NCBI GenBank assembly: GCA_963920705.1
Contig: OY987239.1
Location: forward strand, 4,870,254 to 4,934,253
From: Odiellus spinosus
Taxonomy: Eukaryota > Arthropoda > Arachnida > Opiliones > Phalangiidae
DNA: 64,000 nt
Direction of reading: 5' to 3'
In this document: positions 10,560 to 22,335 of the stretch, piece after piece
Layout of the letters: each line of letters begins with the position of its first letter
How positions within the stretch are numbered: position 1 is the stretch's first letter
Notes under the pieces: model-generated
Database searches by the model: none
Told to the model about the DNA's origin: nothing
The model's input: only the letters and a program-made list of their open reading frames with translations
Program-made: the position numbers and the translations under genes

Positions 10560-10870
10560 CCAAAGAGGTAAGGTTCCAATTGCTCAGTTCCCTTTTGCGC
10601 AGTTCCCACAAGCGCATTTCCTTTTGCGCAGTTTTTCATTTGCGCAGTTTTCCATTTCCGCAGGTTTCCATTTTCGCTTTTTTCATTTGCGCAGTGTTCA
10701 TTTGCAGGTTGTTAGGTTAGGTTAGTTAATCACTCGAACAAGCCTGTCCCTCTTGTAGACAGCTCGAATGGCAAACTGCGCAAATGGAAAACTGCGCAAA
10801 TGGGAAACCGCGCTAATGGCTACTGCGCAAATGAAAATGCGCAAGTGGGAAACTGCGCAAGCGGACGCAA
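10560..10870. mobile_element. Foldback-like element made of inverted GCGCAAATGG subrepeats
   Basis: The left half (10575-10705) is a run of degenerate TTTGCGCAGTTTCCC-type units. The right half (10768-10865) is a run of the complementary form (ACTGCGCAAATGGGAAA). Between them is a spacer containing GTTAGGTTAGGTTAG. Two inverted clusters of short tandem units around a loop is the layout of foldback elements. No coding capacity. Confidence 0.6.
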
Positions 10871-12748
10871 ACCAGCCAAAGATACACGTATCCCATGCCA
10901 TTTTGTCAAGTTTTTGGCGTTTTTCAATTAATCATACGCGACTTCTTGTTATTATTCTTTCTAACGGCGGCAACTGCATTGAATGTAATACCTTCACGCC
11001 ACCCCATGAAGGAGGTCTAGCTAAAAATGGAATCTCGTGATCACAATTCTTAGACAGTGGGTAGGACTAGGGTTTTAACAAACCCATTTCGTTTCTAACT
11101 CTCGCAAGAGTAAGATTTGTCTGCCTTTTGTTCGAAGCCACTGCCTTCTCTAATACTAGGCCACGAAATGCCAACTACAACCTTTTTTTCTTGACATTTT
11201 TAATTTGCAATTTGTCCGAGATAGATGTCACTTTCCTGATGTATGAATAGCCAATCGCGAGTCTCGCGTAGCCAAGAGCCAATTAGATAATTCTCTATCG
11301 AAGTAAGATCGTAGAACTCCTAGCGACATCTAGGTGATAACGTAGAGATCTTGATTTAAATTTACGATTTGATTTAGAACTTGCTTTTAATGTAAATATT
11401 TAACAAGTTGGGAAACCAAAATATTACCTCCCCGACGCCGACGTTAACTTAATCTAACCTAACCCTACCTTAAATAAAAGATGAAAAGAAATGTAGTGTG
11501 TTGAAAGAGTAGAAGTAACAGGGTGCTTTTGATTCACATTTTTCAATTTCCCATCTACGTTACGGAGTAAAGTACTTTCCCTTAACCTCAAGGAATCAGA
11601 ATCCAAAAGGTTGTCCTGCGTTACTCATAATTATGTGCAGCAGGTCGTAGTCCTCTTAATTAGACACACCAAATGAATTGATTATTTTCCAAGTAAATAT
11701 AAAAAAATACAAAGTCTTGAAATATAAATTAACACATCAGTATAGGCTGTACTGTGTCATTATCTATGATAATCCACTGATTTGATAAGACGAATGATTC
11801 AGTCTCGGATAGCAAAGTAGAGAAGAAATTTCAACGACAAAGATACGGTAGCAAACTCCTCTTGGACAAAACTAAGAAATATTCTAGACTGAATGTTCTA
11901 TTTACAACCCATTGTCGGTAGATGATTGGCAATTACTTCCGGTACCGTTTTCGTCTGAAATTCTTGTTGTGACGTGCTAATAGAGGGCCATTGCTGAATT
12001 TTTCATCATACGAGTGATCCCAGTCATTGGAAGAATCCAAGGATGGAGCTGGTCGCGAGAGGTTATTTTACAAACCCGCTGACAAGACGTCAGTTTCCAT
12101 TCCTATGATAAAAAAATATCTTAATGACTAAAAATAGATTAATTTCCATACCGTTAGTATTAACTGTCGAGCTTTTACTGACTGTAGGTATCTCATATTT
12201 CAAGTCTGAAAACACTCACTACTTCGCATGTTTCAATTCTTCGTAGCCAGGCCGTCATTTTCTGGTGATAAATGAAAGCCGGGTCGTTGCTCTGTTGACT
12301 TTAAATGGTGATGACATTCCGCGCTGGTTGATCATCTCACTTAAGTCATTGCCTGATCATCTCACTAAAGTCATTGCAGCTCTCTTTCGTCTGTCTCCTG
12401 GTCCGCTAACGAAGTTTACTCTATGCGGCTGCTTTTCATTATGAAATTTATCGGAAATGTTTCTTGGTTTTATAGTGGAGAAAATTGAAGCCTATTTTTG
12501 TTTTTTTCCAACATCAGATGTCCATTTTTTATTCTAATTGGTGTATTTTATTGTTTTTTAAACACCTAGTCTACTTCTGTTCAAGGAGAGTTTTCACGAC
12601 TTTTATTTTTCTTAAGAGGTTTAACATTTTGTATCAATCCGCCTCAGCTTAAAGCCTTATACACCAATTCCCCTTGAACTGGTTAAAATTGTACCGAGTA
12701 TAATCGAAGTTATTATATTATATAGTATATTATCTCTTATCTAAATTA
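10871..12748. other. No gene recognised
   Basis: Both strands were inspected. There are only short frames without splice context or family resemblance, and scattered CCTAACC motifs near 11450. Nothing here supports a gene. Confidence 0.5.
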
Positions 12749-13244
12749 TACAAAAAAGAGGTTGCTTCGCACCCTTAAAAAAACTCTTTATCTAACTCGA
12801 ATCAAACCCGTGAAGGGACAGAAATTATTTGTTAGAGAAAGAGCAATTTCATATCTTTCAAATTATAGTTAGTAGATTTAGTGTACTACTTCAAAGATTT
12901 TATTACTATTATATATTTTCCAAAAAACGGATAAAGACGACCTAGGACTAATGATAAATATATATACATTAAAGGAACTCCATCTTTAGCTAATTTTATT
13001 AGTGATACTGATAGAATTTAAAATAAACATCAATGGGAGAGGATGGTTAACTAGGTCTTTATCCGTTTTTTGGAAAATATATAATAGTAATAAAATCTTT
13101 GAAGTAGTAGACTAAATCTCCTAACTATAATTTGAAAGATATGAAATTGCTCTTTCTCTAACAAATAATTTCTGTCCCTTCACGGGTTTGATTCGAGTTA
13201 GATAAAGAGTTTTTTTAAGGGTGCGAAGCAACCTCTTTTTTGTA
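12749..13244. mobile_element. MITE with ~190-bp terminal inverted repeats
   Basis: The left arm TACAAAAAAGAGGTTGCTTC... is mirrored by ...GAAGCAACCTCTTTTTTGTA at the right end. Matching continues inward through GATTCGAGTTAGATAAAGAG and TATATATTTTCCAAAAAACGG to a ~110-base spacer. Flanking TA dinucleotides are compatible with a Tc1/mariner-type insertion, but two bases are weak evidence. Confidence 0.75.
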
Positions 13245-13389
13245 CAATTTCTGTCCTTTTTTCTCCAAAAATATACACCTTTTCCACATTTCACTATTTT
13301 GCTTTATAGGTTTATTGAACTTTAATTCTTACTAATGCTGAATAAAAATTAAAGCGTTTAATTGAGGCTACAATCTATTCGTAATTGAG

Positions 13390-13875
13390 ACCCTGGTACA
13401 AATCTCGAAAGGCAGAGATTAACTAACCTAACTTTACCTTAGTTGTAAAACAGGGATGGGCTAGTTCAATTGATTAACTAACCTAAACTAATCTTACCTA
13501 AAATACTACAAGAGGAACGGGTTAGCCCGAGTTATAGGGATTACCTAGTTGGAGGGATGGGCTATTTCCAGGGTTTAATTAACCTAATTTAACCTTAAAG
13601 ATTACCTGATGGAATGGGTAACCCGAGGGATTAACTAGTTGGAACGATGGGCTAATTCGAGGAATTAACTAACCTAACCTAGCCTTACCTAAAATATTAC
13701 AAATAGCCCGAGCTAAGGATTAACTAGTTGGAGGGATTGGCTAATTAGAGGGATTAACTAACCTAACCTCACCTTAAAGATAACCAGATGGACGGGGGAG
13801 GTCGAGGGATTAACTAACCTAGCCTTACCTAAAATATTACAAGAGGTACGGGCTAGACCGAGCTACAGATTAAAT
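13390..13875. repeat. Degenerate tandem repeat, CCTAACC-rich
   Basis: Four to five imperfect units share GATTAACTAACCTAACC, CCTAAAATATTACAAGAGG, GGGCTAGxCCGAGCTA and GTTGGAGGGATGGGCTA. Unit lengths vary (roughly 100-130 bases). No coding potential. Confidence 0.65.
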
Positions 13876-14805
13876 TTATAATATTGAATCGCATCGACAA
13901 AAAATGAGCATGGAAAGCGAAACAATTCTTTAAAGCAGCATGAGAACATAATTCTGGAGACCAGAAGTATGTGGCCGTTTATTTAACTCGCCGACATCAA
14001 TTTCCGTTTCGTATATCCTATTTAAAATTCTAAATCTTTATTTTTTATTATAATTGAGTTAGACGTGCTTTAGATACAGACTTCAATAATTGGTCAACTA
14101 CTTAATAGCAACGTTATTACGTAGTTGTAATGACGAAGCTATTGGATCTAAAGCACATCCTAGTCGCAAAACTCAAGTATTTTAAAAAATAAAGTAGAGA
14201 TTGAAAACGTTAAACTATAAATTTCATGTGTAATCGAGCACTTGGCAGGATATGAAGTCCAACTCGAGTGATATTTAATCCCTAGAACTCTCATTGTGAA
14301 ATGTTTTTACAGTGACTTACTATATTATATTGGCCACATTTCTAGGTAAGGCGATTTACATTCAATCGCCTCGGTTTATTCGAGTACTCTACCCAAAAGA
14401 TCGTGAGAAATGAGTCTCTTATCACCGAAATATAGGTGAGAAACGATTGCCTAAACAATCGAAGACGTCACCATTTCACAAACGAGAGGGCTCGCCACAA
14501 TTTTAAACGCTAACGTAAACCACGCATTGGTACAGTGCATCTGTGAGTACTGAATATGCAAATCTCGTTTATATAGGCCGAGAAGAGATATATTATTAAA
14601 GTTAAAAAATCAAATGATAAGAAAATCATGCCAACTTTTTAATTACGGTGAATTAGGGTGAATATAATGGGATACTCATGATATGACATAATAGTCAAAA
14701 TTAGACGGCTAAAGAGGGCTACCTTAGTAAAAGAACCCAATAAATGCAATTTTCCGTTAACGATAAAAAATGCCATTAAAAAAAACTTATCAACTGTTTA
14801 ATAAA
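13876..14805. other. No gene recognised
   Basis: AT-rich sequence containing a short inverted pair (GACGTGCTTTAGATAC near 14068 and TTGGATCTAAAGCACATCC near 14144), possibly a small foldback of ~100 bases. Nothing else noted. Confidence 0.4.
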
Positions 14806-14809
14806 ATCA

Positions 14810-15210
14810 GTTTTTGTTTATCAATTTAAAGCCAATTAATAAAGCTCGGCTATTTATATGTTTTACCCTTTTCGTCACCCATACAGGCATCTGTCTCTCT
14901 ATTAACTCGAATTCGATGGATATTCATTATCATTCTACTGTTTAAGAAATAAAATTTTGTTTACCATTTTGAAGCTTTTAATAAAGCTCGGCTAAGCTTA
15001 TGATTTCACCCTTTTGTAACCCATTCAGGCACCTTACTTTCTATTAACTCGAATTCGATGGATATTCCTTATCATTCTACTGTTTAAGAAATAAAATTTT
15101 TGTTTATTCATTTTGAAGCAATTAGTAAAGCTCGGCTAAGCTTAAGATTTCACCCTTTTGTAACCCATTCAGGCACCTTACTTTCTATTACTTCATATAC
15201 TTAATCAACA
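14810..15210. repeat. Tandem repeat, ~130-bp unit, three copies
   Basis: Each unit carries AATAAAGCTCGGCTA, a TTTCACCCTTTTGTAACCC block, CAGGCACCTTACTTTCTATTA and CGAATTCGATGGATATTC. Three successive copies diverge mainly at the edges. No coding content. Confidence 0.75.
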
Positions 15211-15337
15211 TTTCATTATTGAAATCTGTGTTTAACTAGAGATACTCTTGTACCTGATCGAAGTCTTATCAAATTTTTTCAAAAGTACCTTTGTCTGTAT
15301 TAATTCGAATTCAGTGGACGGTGGGAAGAGGGAAACG

Positions 15338-15340
15338 ACT

Positions 15341-15385
<45 letters not shown>
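15338..15385. repeat. (ACG)n microsatellite
   Basis: About 15 tandem ACG trinucleotides. The overlapping open frames encode only homopolymeric Thr or Val and are not genes. Confidence 0.97.
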
Positions 15386-15386
<1 letters not shown>

Positions 15387-15539
15387 TTTCAGTTATCAAG
15401 CGCCGCGGGTCCATTGGAAAAGACATTACGGTTTCTGATGAAATTCGAGTTTAGATAAAGGGATAAACACGAACGTGTTTATCCTAATTAAGTCGTTTCA
15501 ATCTTGGGTCCCCGCGTAAACGCACCTTTATATAGATTC

Positions 15540-16014
15540 TTCAATCCACCCCAAGTTTGCATTAAGCCTAAACCTATACTGCCCGTTATACCTTTGCTTT
15601 TTTGACTAAATGATATATATAGAAAATAGCTTAGCGTGTGCTGCCAACTCAAGCTGGTATTAAACGGTCACATTTCTTTAAATTTTTGCACAATTTCTTA
15701 AATATCTTTTAAACTATCTCGAATTTTAAATTTATTTTTCAACTAAATTATTAATTAGATTAAGTTTAACCATATTGATAATTTTAATTATAATATAAAT
15801 TAATATTGCGTTTCATTTCCGTAAACGATATCACACCATAAGCCTAATTTGCATTCATTCCAAAAAGGTAGTATATAAACCCTTCGAAAGCCTTTATCAA
15901 TCGAGTGATGTGGCCATGAAGTTGGGAGGAAAACCCCCCTCCCTTCAATGTCTTGTTGATTCTTGATCTCTAGGCGCTTGGTTCGCAAAGCTAATTTACC
16001 CATTGGTGGGGCAA
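15540..16014. other. No gene recognised
   Basis: AT-rich sequence. A 67-aa minus-strand frame (15800-16003) has no family resemblance or splice context. Confidence 0.4.
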
Positions 16015-16020
16015 TGTTTG

Positions 16021-16544
16021 CAGGGCTCCCAGCGCATAGCCCAGAAAAAATTATAGGTATTATAGGTTTTAAAAGCCAAAAATACAGGTAATTTATAGGT
16101 CCAAAAATATCAAGTTATAGGACTTTTTATAGGTTTTAAGTATGGAAAAATAGGGCTTTTATATTAGGTTTCGCTGACATGTAATGCAATATAGGTTCTA
16201 TAACCTCTAGACCTGTCCCTCTGCCTTTCTTTGGCACTACTAGCTACTCACGCCCCTCTCGGCAGTCTACCTAACCTCTAAAAAATAGAGTAGTAATTTC
16301 CAGTGACCTAGGAGAGGAAACCTTTCTGCCACAGCTTGGTTTTTTGCAATCATTTGCACTTTTTCAAGCAAAAGTATAATTTTTATAGTTATATAGTTCA
16401 TTCCTTTCGAATTTTATCACCGAAATTGAACAAATTCCCCAAAAAAATAGGTATTATAGGTTAAAAAGTGAAATTATAGGTTTTTATAGGATCACTTCAG
16501 AATTATAGGTAATTATAGGTATTATAGGTGGTCTGGGAGCCCTG
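16021..16544. mobile_element. Short-TIR MITE, CAGGGCTCCCAG ends, TSD TGTTTG
   Basis: Perfect 12-bp terminal inverted repeats (CAGGGCTCCCAG at 16021-16032, CTGGGAGCCCTG at 16533-16544) flanked by the direct repeat TGTTTG (16015-16020, 16545-16550). The subterminal regions are packed with TATAGGT motifs. CAGGG-type ends suggest a hAT relative, but that superfamily makes 8-bp duplications and only 6 match here. Confidence 0.75.
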
Positions 16545-16650
16545 TGTTTGGAGAGTGGAAGATTGATGAGGACCATATTAGTGAGGGACGCCTTGCTAGT
16601 ATGGCCCGCTGAGATCGGAAACTGAAGGTTGGACCTTGGTGTAGGTATGG

Positions 16651-16860
16651 TCGGAGGTGATTATAACAGTGGGAGACGTCCCATTGCTTATAATCGCCTT
16701 CAACTGTACAGCATCGAGGTTTGACCGTAAAGTGGATGGTGAAATGCGAAAATATGTAATTGGAGACGTCCTCTTGCATTTAATTGCACGATACCTGAAA
16801 CTCAATGTGGCAGCCACACTTAAAGGAGGTAATTCCCCGGAATTGAACGATAAGCTGGTA
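16651..16860 (+). other. Possible isolated IR ligand-lobe exon
   Basis: The open frame contains a segment of the form DGEMRKYVIGDVLLHLIARYLKL, where an aliphatic 'G-x-V-L-x-L-I-A-x-x-L' helix is typical of the S1 lobe of IR and glutamate-receptor proteins (I use only this pattern). It could end at a GTATGA donor after LNDKL (16858). No neighbouring exons of a matching gene were found, so this is tentative. Confidence 0.25.
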
Positions 16861-16927
16861 TGATTACGTCTCTAGACTTTTTGCTCCACGAGCTAGGTCA
16901 CGTGATATCCGGTTACACCGGAAGTGA

Positions 16928-16981
16928 CACACAGACACACACACACATACACACACACACACATACACACACACACACACG
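16928..16981. repeat. (CA)n microsatellite
   Basis: An interrupted ACACACAC run with CATAC breaks, directly followed by a hairpin (16993-17027) with arms ACCTCCCCCTGAACT and AGTTCAGTCGGGGAGGT. Confidence 0.95.
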
Positions 16982-17122
16982 ACCAGTGTAAAACCTCCCC
17001 CTGAACTAAAGTTCAGTCGGGGAGGTAAAAATCACTGTTTAATTATTTAAATTAAATCCAAATTAATTTATTCTCCATAATTAACCTAAAATTAGTTTTT
17101 TTTAATTTTCGGCCTACATTTG

Positions 17123-17540
17123 AGTTTCCCGTTTTTTTAACCTGAAGAAAGCGACGTCTAACGATATTTTTGAAATCGATTACGCCACCCCCTTGCTTTT
17201 CCTACGGATAGGTATAGTATTAAAGAAGGCAGTGTCCAAGCCATGTACCCGTCATTAGTCAGAGGTCACTTGTTACGAGACGCTGTTATGGTATTCCCAT
17301 TTAGTACGGACGTTTTGTGGAGATCATTTTCGTTTACTTACGCCATATCGAACACCGTAGGACATCCTTTCGTGTTCATTACTCCATCTGGTTCTGTTCA
17401 TATTCAGGAGGGCTCTTCGTATATCAATTTCGTTCATTAAAAAGAGTTTAACATTTTTTAAAGAATGTAAAATGAGATAAGGCAGCAAATTAAAGCCGTA
17501 ATTATAAATCTTGTATTGTCCATTGATAAATTGATCCGCA
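17123..17540. repeat. Dispersed repeat, left part (copy 2)
   Basis: Nearly identical to 4040-4452, including the ATG-started 65-aa frame, which differs by a few residues. Retained outside any gene context, so read as repeat sequence. Confidence 0.75.
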
Positions 17541-19084
17541 ACCATACCCAGGAGTTTCTGAAAATGAATGTTACGTCATCGATATGGAAATAGTACCATC
17601 TGTACACGTGTCCCAGCAAAAGATGGCGATTAGAAGCCTCCCACTATCCAGTGGATAGGTTGGTAGGAATTTGACTTTTCCAAAGAACCTACTACTAAAA
17701 ATAAGCCCTCTTTTCGTAGTAAACCCTTCAAGAAGTGTCTCAAACCAAGAATATGTTATAATAGAGAGAACGTATTTTTTAAAATCGATTAAAATCCACC
17801 ATGAAAAATACAAAGGTTTCCAATTTTCAGATCATCGACTCTTTCAGTGTTTTTTTAGTTACGCCAAAACTTGCATTTTTGACACTAAAGTGATCGTGTT
17901 AAAATCCGCCTCAACTACCAAAGGCCTGAGTAAGTGAAAAAAGAGGTATCCAGACAGTCTGGATGAACGTGGAGTGATGGTCAATCGAGTATTCGGTAAT
18001 CGCGTAAAAAATATAAATGATTCTTACCCTCGCAAAAAAATAAATCAAAAAATAAATAAATGGAGAAAGGAGTCTTCGCGCCAGATGGCGCCAGGGACTA
18101 AAGCCAGAGAGAGAGAGAAAAATCTCAACTGTCGACGAAAACCATGGGTGTAACACGAAAAATTTGCCCTTTTTTAGGAGGAACACGAGGGGTAGTAAAC
18201 GCGCTTTAAGCTACGTTCCTTCCCCCAACTACATCTGTATTTCGAGCTATCTTTCTATAACGTGTAATGAGTACGTCATCACTCCACGTAAAAATTGACT
18301 TTGGTTTGTTAACAGGATAAGTTGTTCATTGTCGTTTTCGTTGGAAAGACACAGCGTGCTAAGTCTATGACCCAGCCATAGCCGTTTTCAACCGTACTGG
18401 AAAAGTCTAATTATTCAATTTTGATGGTATTTGTACCATCAAAAGATAGCCACTATCCACTGGGAAGGCACCTGTCTAGATTGGCCATTCAGAAGTTTTT
18501 GAATTTGACTTTCCTACATTGCCTCGCAATGCTCCTTTAAGGCCCTAATATGTGGGCTTTTCTCTTCTAGATTTTCATCATCCCTACTAGATTATTTTTA
18601 AAATCCCCCTTGGTAACTAGATTTAAAGTGTTTTGAGCCCCATTCTTACCGTTGGTAATCCGAAAGTGAAATTATAAGGATTTGTCGATGTAATATTTCC
18701 GTTTTCCATCTTCGAGTTGGATGATTTCAAAGACCCCTTGCCTCTTATTTCAACCGCGCAATTTACGATTTTTTGATTTATTTTAAACGTCCTGCTTCGA
18801 TTTGGTTGACTCCTCTCGTATCGACCTTTATAGTTTCTAACTTTAGCTTATTTAAACGAGCCAAGAATAAGTAGTGTCCTGTGTTGTAATGACAAAATGC
18901 AATTGGTATTGGAGATTACTTTTCTATATACACAGCGGAAAAGATCAAATACGAAATAATGAGAAATAATACTCGTGTTTTCCCTATTCCGTTACAAATG
19001 AGTTTTTCAAAATGGAACGCAGTCGAATCGTTTTGATTCTCTATAGACTTAGCTTTCATTTTAGGCTTTGTGTATTCTAGATGG
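17541..19084. other. No gene recognised
   Basis: Contains two related segments (GTACCATC/AAAAGATxGC/CCACTATCCA near 17590-17655 and 18425-18470), suggesting a diverged inverted or dispersed repeat. No supportable gene on either strand. Confidence 0.4.
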
Positions 19085-19690
19085 TAGTATATTTTACCCA
19101 TCGAAATTATATGTGTTACCAGAAGACAGGGAAACTCTTCTTTGAAGTCTCTTATGTTCCATATAGCGAACCACTCCGTCAAGGGGATAAATTTCCCCGT
19201 TTTACTGGGAGAGGGGCTTCGAAACATGTACGATGCGCGTGATTTATTACCAGACAATCCTGTATGTAAGAAGGATCCCGAGCTCTAACCTTCCCACGCG
19301 TACGATACAAGCGTACTCTATGAGTATAAGCGTAACTTATCAAACCGCCACAGGTTTTTCCTATTTTGAACTTAGAAACGCGCACCTGGTGAGACCGTGA
19401 GAGCCACCTATCGTTTCTTTACTCACCAAAAAATAATTAAAAATTTGGTTATATTCCTTCTTCACGGAATCCAATGAAATAAACCGTGGCAGAGAAACTC
19501 CACCCACTATCATTTTCCTAAGCGAGCAATCACGCCTCTATCCCCAAACTCCGGACGATATTCTCGGATGACCTGATGACACTGACCCTTCCCCTGATCT
19601 TATTCCGCGCCAGAGAAACTATATATATAGTTTTTATACCACCCCTTTGAGAAAGCGCTATGCCAAAGAAAACCCCATTTTTATTTCCTC
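19085..19690. repeat. Dispersed repeat fragments (copies shared with 3.9 kb and 26.8 kb)
   Basis: 19097-19196 matches 3878-3980. 19466-19690 (AATGAAATAAACCGTGGCAG through AAGCGCTATGCCAAAGAAAA) matches 26819-27025. The segment between is unassigned. Confidence 0.7.
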
Positions 19691-20156
19691 AAATAAAATA
19701 TTTACGAGAGAACTACCTTTTTTACGAAACCTGTAGACTAGTAACAATAACGCGATTTATTGTTATATTTATATTCTTCGAATCTAAATATGAAATTTTT
19801 TATCCAACAAAGGGAGAATGGAACCTAATTTCATCGATTCCTTATCGTTTAAATACGCCTAATCCACCATTAAAACAATACAGAAACAAATATTAAACTA
19901 GAAATAAATTTAAATCTTACCACGAAAATAGGCTCATGCACGGCGTTGTTTTTAATTTCCACAAAAAAACGTTAATTATTTGTTAAAATTAACTCTAATC
20001 GCAAGCTTGCGAAGGTGTATGGAATAAATGTCTAAGACCTATTGGATTGAATAACTTTTTATCAGATCCATATTCTATCTTCAAACATTTAATTTATTAA
20101 TGGTAATTAAGAGACAAAGTACATGATTGCTTACAATAATTTAATTAAAAATAATT

Positions 20157-20992
20157 TACATTTAACAATAAACATTTAACAATAAACATTTAACAATAAA
20201 CATTTAACAATTAACATTTAACAATTAACATTTAACAGTTAACATATAACAGTTAACATTTAACAGTTAACATTTAACAATTAATATTTAACAATTAACA
20301 TTTAACATTTAGCAATTAACATTTAACATTTAACAATTAACATTTAACAATTAACATTTAACAATTAACATTTAACAATTAACATTTAACAATTAACATT
20401 TAACAATTAACATTTAACAATTAACATTTAACAATTAACATTTAACAATTAACATTTAACAATTAACATTTAACAATTAACATTTAACAATTAACATTTA
20501 ACAATTAACATTTAACAATTAACATTTAACAATTAACATTTAACAATTAACATTTAACAATTAACATTTAACAATTAACATTTAACAATTAACAATTAAC
20601 ATTTAACAATTAACATTTAACAATTAACATTTAACAATTAACATTTAAAAATTAACATTTAACAATTAACATTTAACAATTAACATTTAACAATTAACAT
20701 TTAACAATTAACATTTAACAATTAACATTTAACAATTAACATTTAACAATTAACATTTAACAATTAACATTTAACAATTAACATTTAACAATTAACATTT
20801 AACAATTAACATTTAACAATTAACATTTAACAATTAACATTTAACAATTAACATTTAACAATTAACAATTAACATTTAACAATTAACATTTAACAATTAA
20901 CATTTAACAATTAACATTTAACATTTAACAATTAACATTTTACAATTAATATTTAACAATTAACATTTAACAATTAACAATTAACATTTAAC
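20157..20992. repeat. 14-bp minisatellite, array 2
   Basis: Same AACAATTAACATTT unit as the 4.9-kb array, with edge variants and occasional short units (AACAATT repeated without ATTT). Confidence 0.95.
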
Positions 20993-21674
20993 ATTACGAG
21001 TAATTGGTAAATCAGCAGCCAATAATTAGTTTTTTCGTCGATTCCAAACATCGATTATACACTTTAACATTAATTTAAGCTGGTTCTAGACAAGGGATAT
21101 TTTCGAAGTGATTTATAAACAGTGTAGGGTGGAAGTAGGTATAGTCCTGATCTCACTGCTAACCACTACCGACCCTACGCTTACTAATCACCCTTAACCT
21201 CTGCGAGTTTTCGTGGAAATTCGAAACCGAAGAACTCGGGGAAAAAAAACCCCTTTGCAAACTCAATGCCGTTAGATTGATTACCATTTCAACGACAAAC
21301 AATTATTAATAATGTTATTTAAAAATTACGAATTAAGGATACTTCAACAATAGATTAAATATTTACATGAACATTAAATTTCTTAACATTTATAATATTC
21401 GGAGAACCCGGTAGGGTTCTATGTTATGGGCTGATCATCATCTGTAATGCAATTTTGATTTCCTTAAAAAATTGGACCTTTAGCCAATCAGAACGCTCCA
21501 TTTCCCCATTGAAATAACATTAAAATCGACTCTTTCGAGGACATGTCCCTTGCATCGCAGAACTAAAAGAGGAATTATTTGTTACGGTTAAAATCAATTT
21601 TAAGTGGTAGAGCAAGGTTCGAATGTTGAACTTTTCAAGTTTCATTTAAAAATATTAAGTCTAAGTATTTTAAA

Positions 21675-22300
21675 ATTAATTCTAAAGTTGACCCTTTTTT
21701 TGGTACTTAGCTGGTTTCGCGCATGGCCAAATTCGTAATGTTATTCTATGGGATTTGGTTTTTTGAAAGTGGCTTACCTTTCAGGTTTATTTTCTAATAC
21801 TTCCGGATATTTTCCGTGTGGTATGAATTAAGTTTCGAGCTTTATTTTAAGACTAATTTCATAGTTTTACACCAATTAGTTGGCCCACAATCTATTTATG
21901 AAAACGGACGAAAAATTAAAGCGGAGAAATTGAGTGAGGAAAAACCTAAGCCTTATTTGACAAATTAGGCTTAGGTTTTCTATAGCTTTTTAAATTCACG
22001 TGCAGGAGCGCGCTTGGGTATTGAGCGCTAATGTCTTAATTTCTCCTCCTTCATATTTTTGCCGTTTTTATAAATAGACTGTGGCCAAACTAATCGGTGT
22101 AAAATTATGAAATTAGTCTTAAAATAAAGCCCGAAAAATATCTGGAATCATTAGAAAATAAATCTGAAAGGTAAGTCTCGTACAAAAACTCTAAATCCCA
22201 TAGAATAACATTAAGTTTCAATTTCTCCGCCTAAAAACTTAAAAGTACTCTCCTTTTTAAAAATGTGAAAGTCCGAACGACTTGGCATTTCGAACGGCAA
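21675..22300. repeat. ~650-bp imperfect palindrome, copy 1
   Basis: The left half (GTAATGTTATTCTATGGGAT ... TTTATTTTAAGACTAATTTC ... CAATCTATTTATGAAAACGG) is mirrored by the right half (CCGTTTTTATAAATAGACTG ... GAAATTAGTCTTAAAATAAA ... ATCCCATAGAATAACATTA). At the centre, a tight hairpin AAACCTAAGCC...GGCTTAGGTTT surrounds TTATTTGACAAATTA. Further copies are at about 24134-24765, 29121-29765 and 30720-31370. It looks like a foldback or MITE; no TSD was identified. Confidence 0.8.
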
Positions 22301-22335
22301 TAAGGAAGGTATTAACATCCAAAATAATGAAAAAA

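Larger units (their letters stand above)
19677..22335. repeat. Segmental repeat, copy 1 of a tandem duplication (from 19891)
   Basis: 19891-22335 is duplicated as 22336-24795 (offset about 2445-2459 bases; the 14-base drift corresponds to one minisatellite unit). The unit comprises part of the dispersed repeat, a 14-bp minisatellite (20157-20992), the right part of that repeat, and the ~650-bp imperfect palindrome (about 21675-22300). No gene. Confidence 0.85.

Noticed and set aside
15232-15454. Poly-Val / poly-Thr frames
   Set aside because: Products of the (ACG)n microsatellite.
16993-17027. Hairpin ACCTCCCCCTGAACT/AGTTCAGTCGGGGAGGT as a terminator
   Set aside because: Intrinsic terminators are not expected in a eukaryotic nuclear context and no gene ends here; probably a small foldback.
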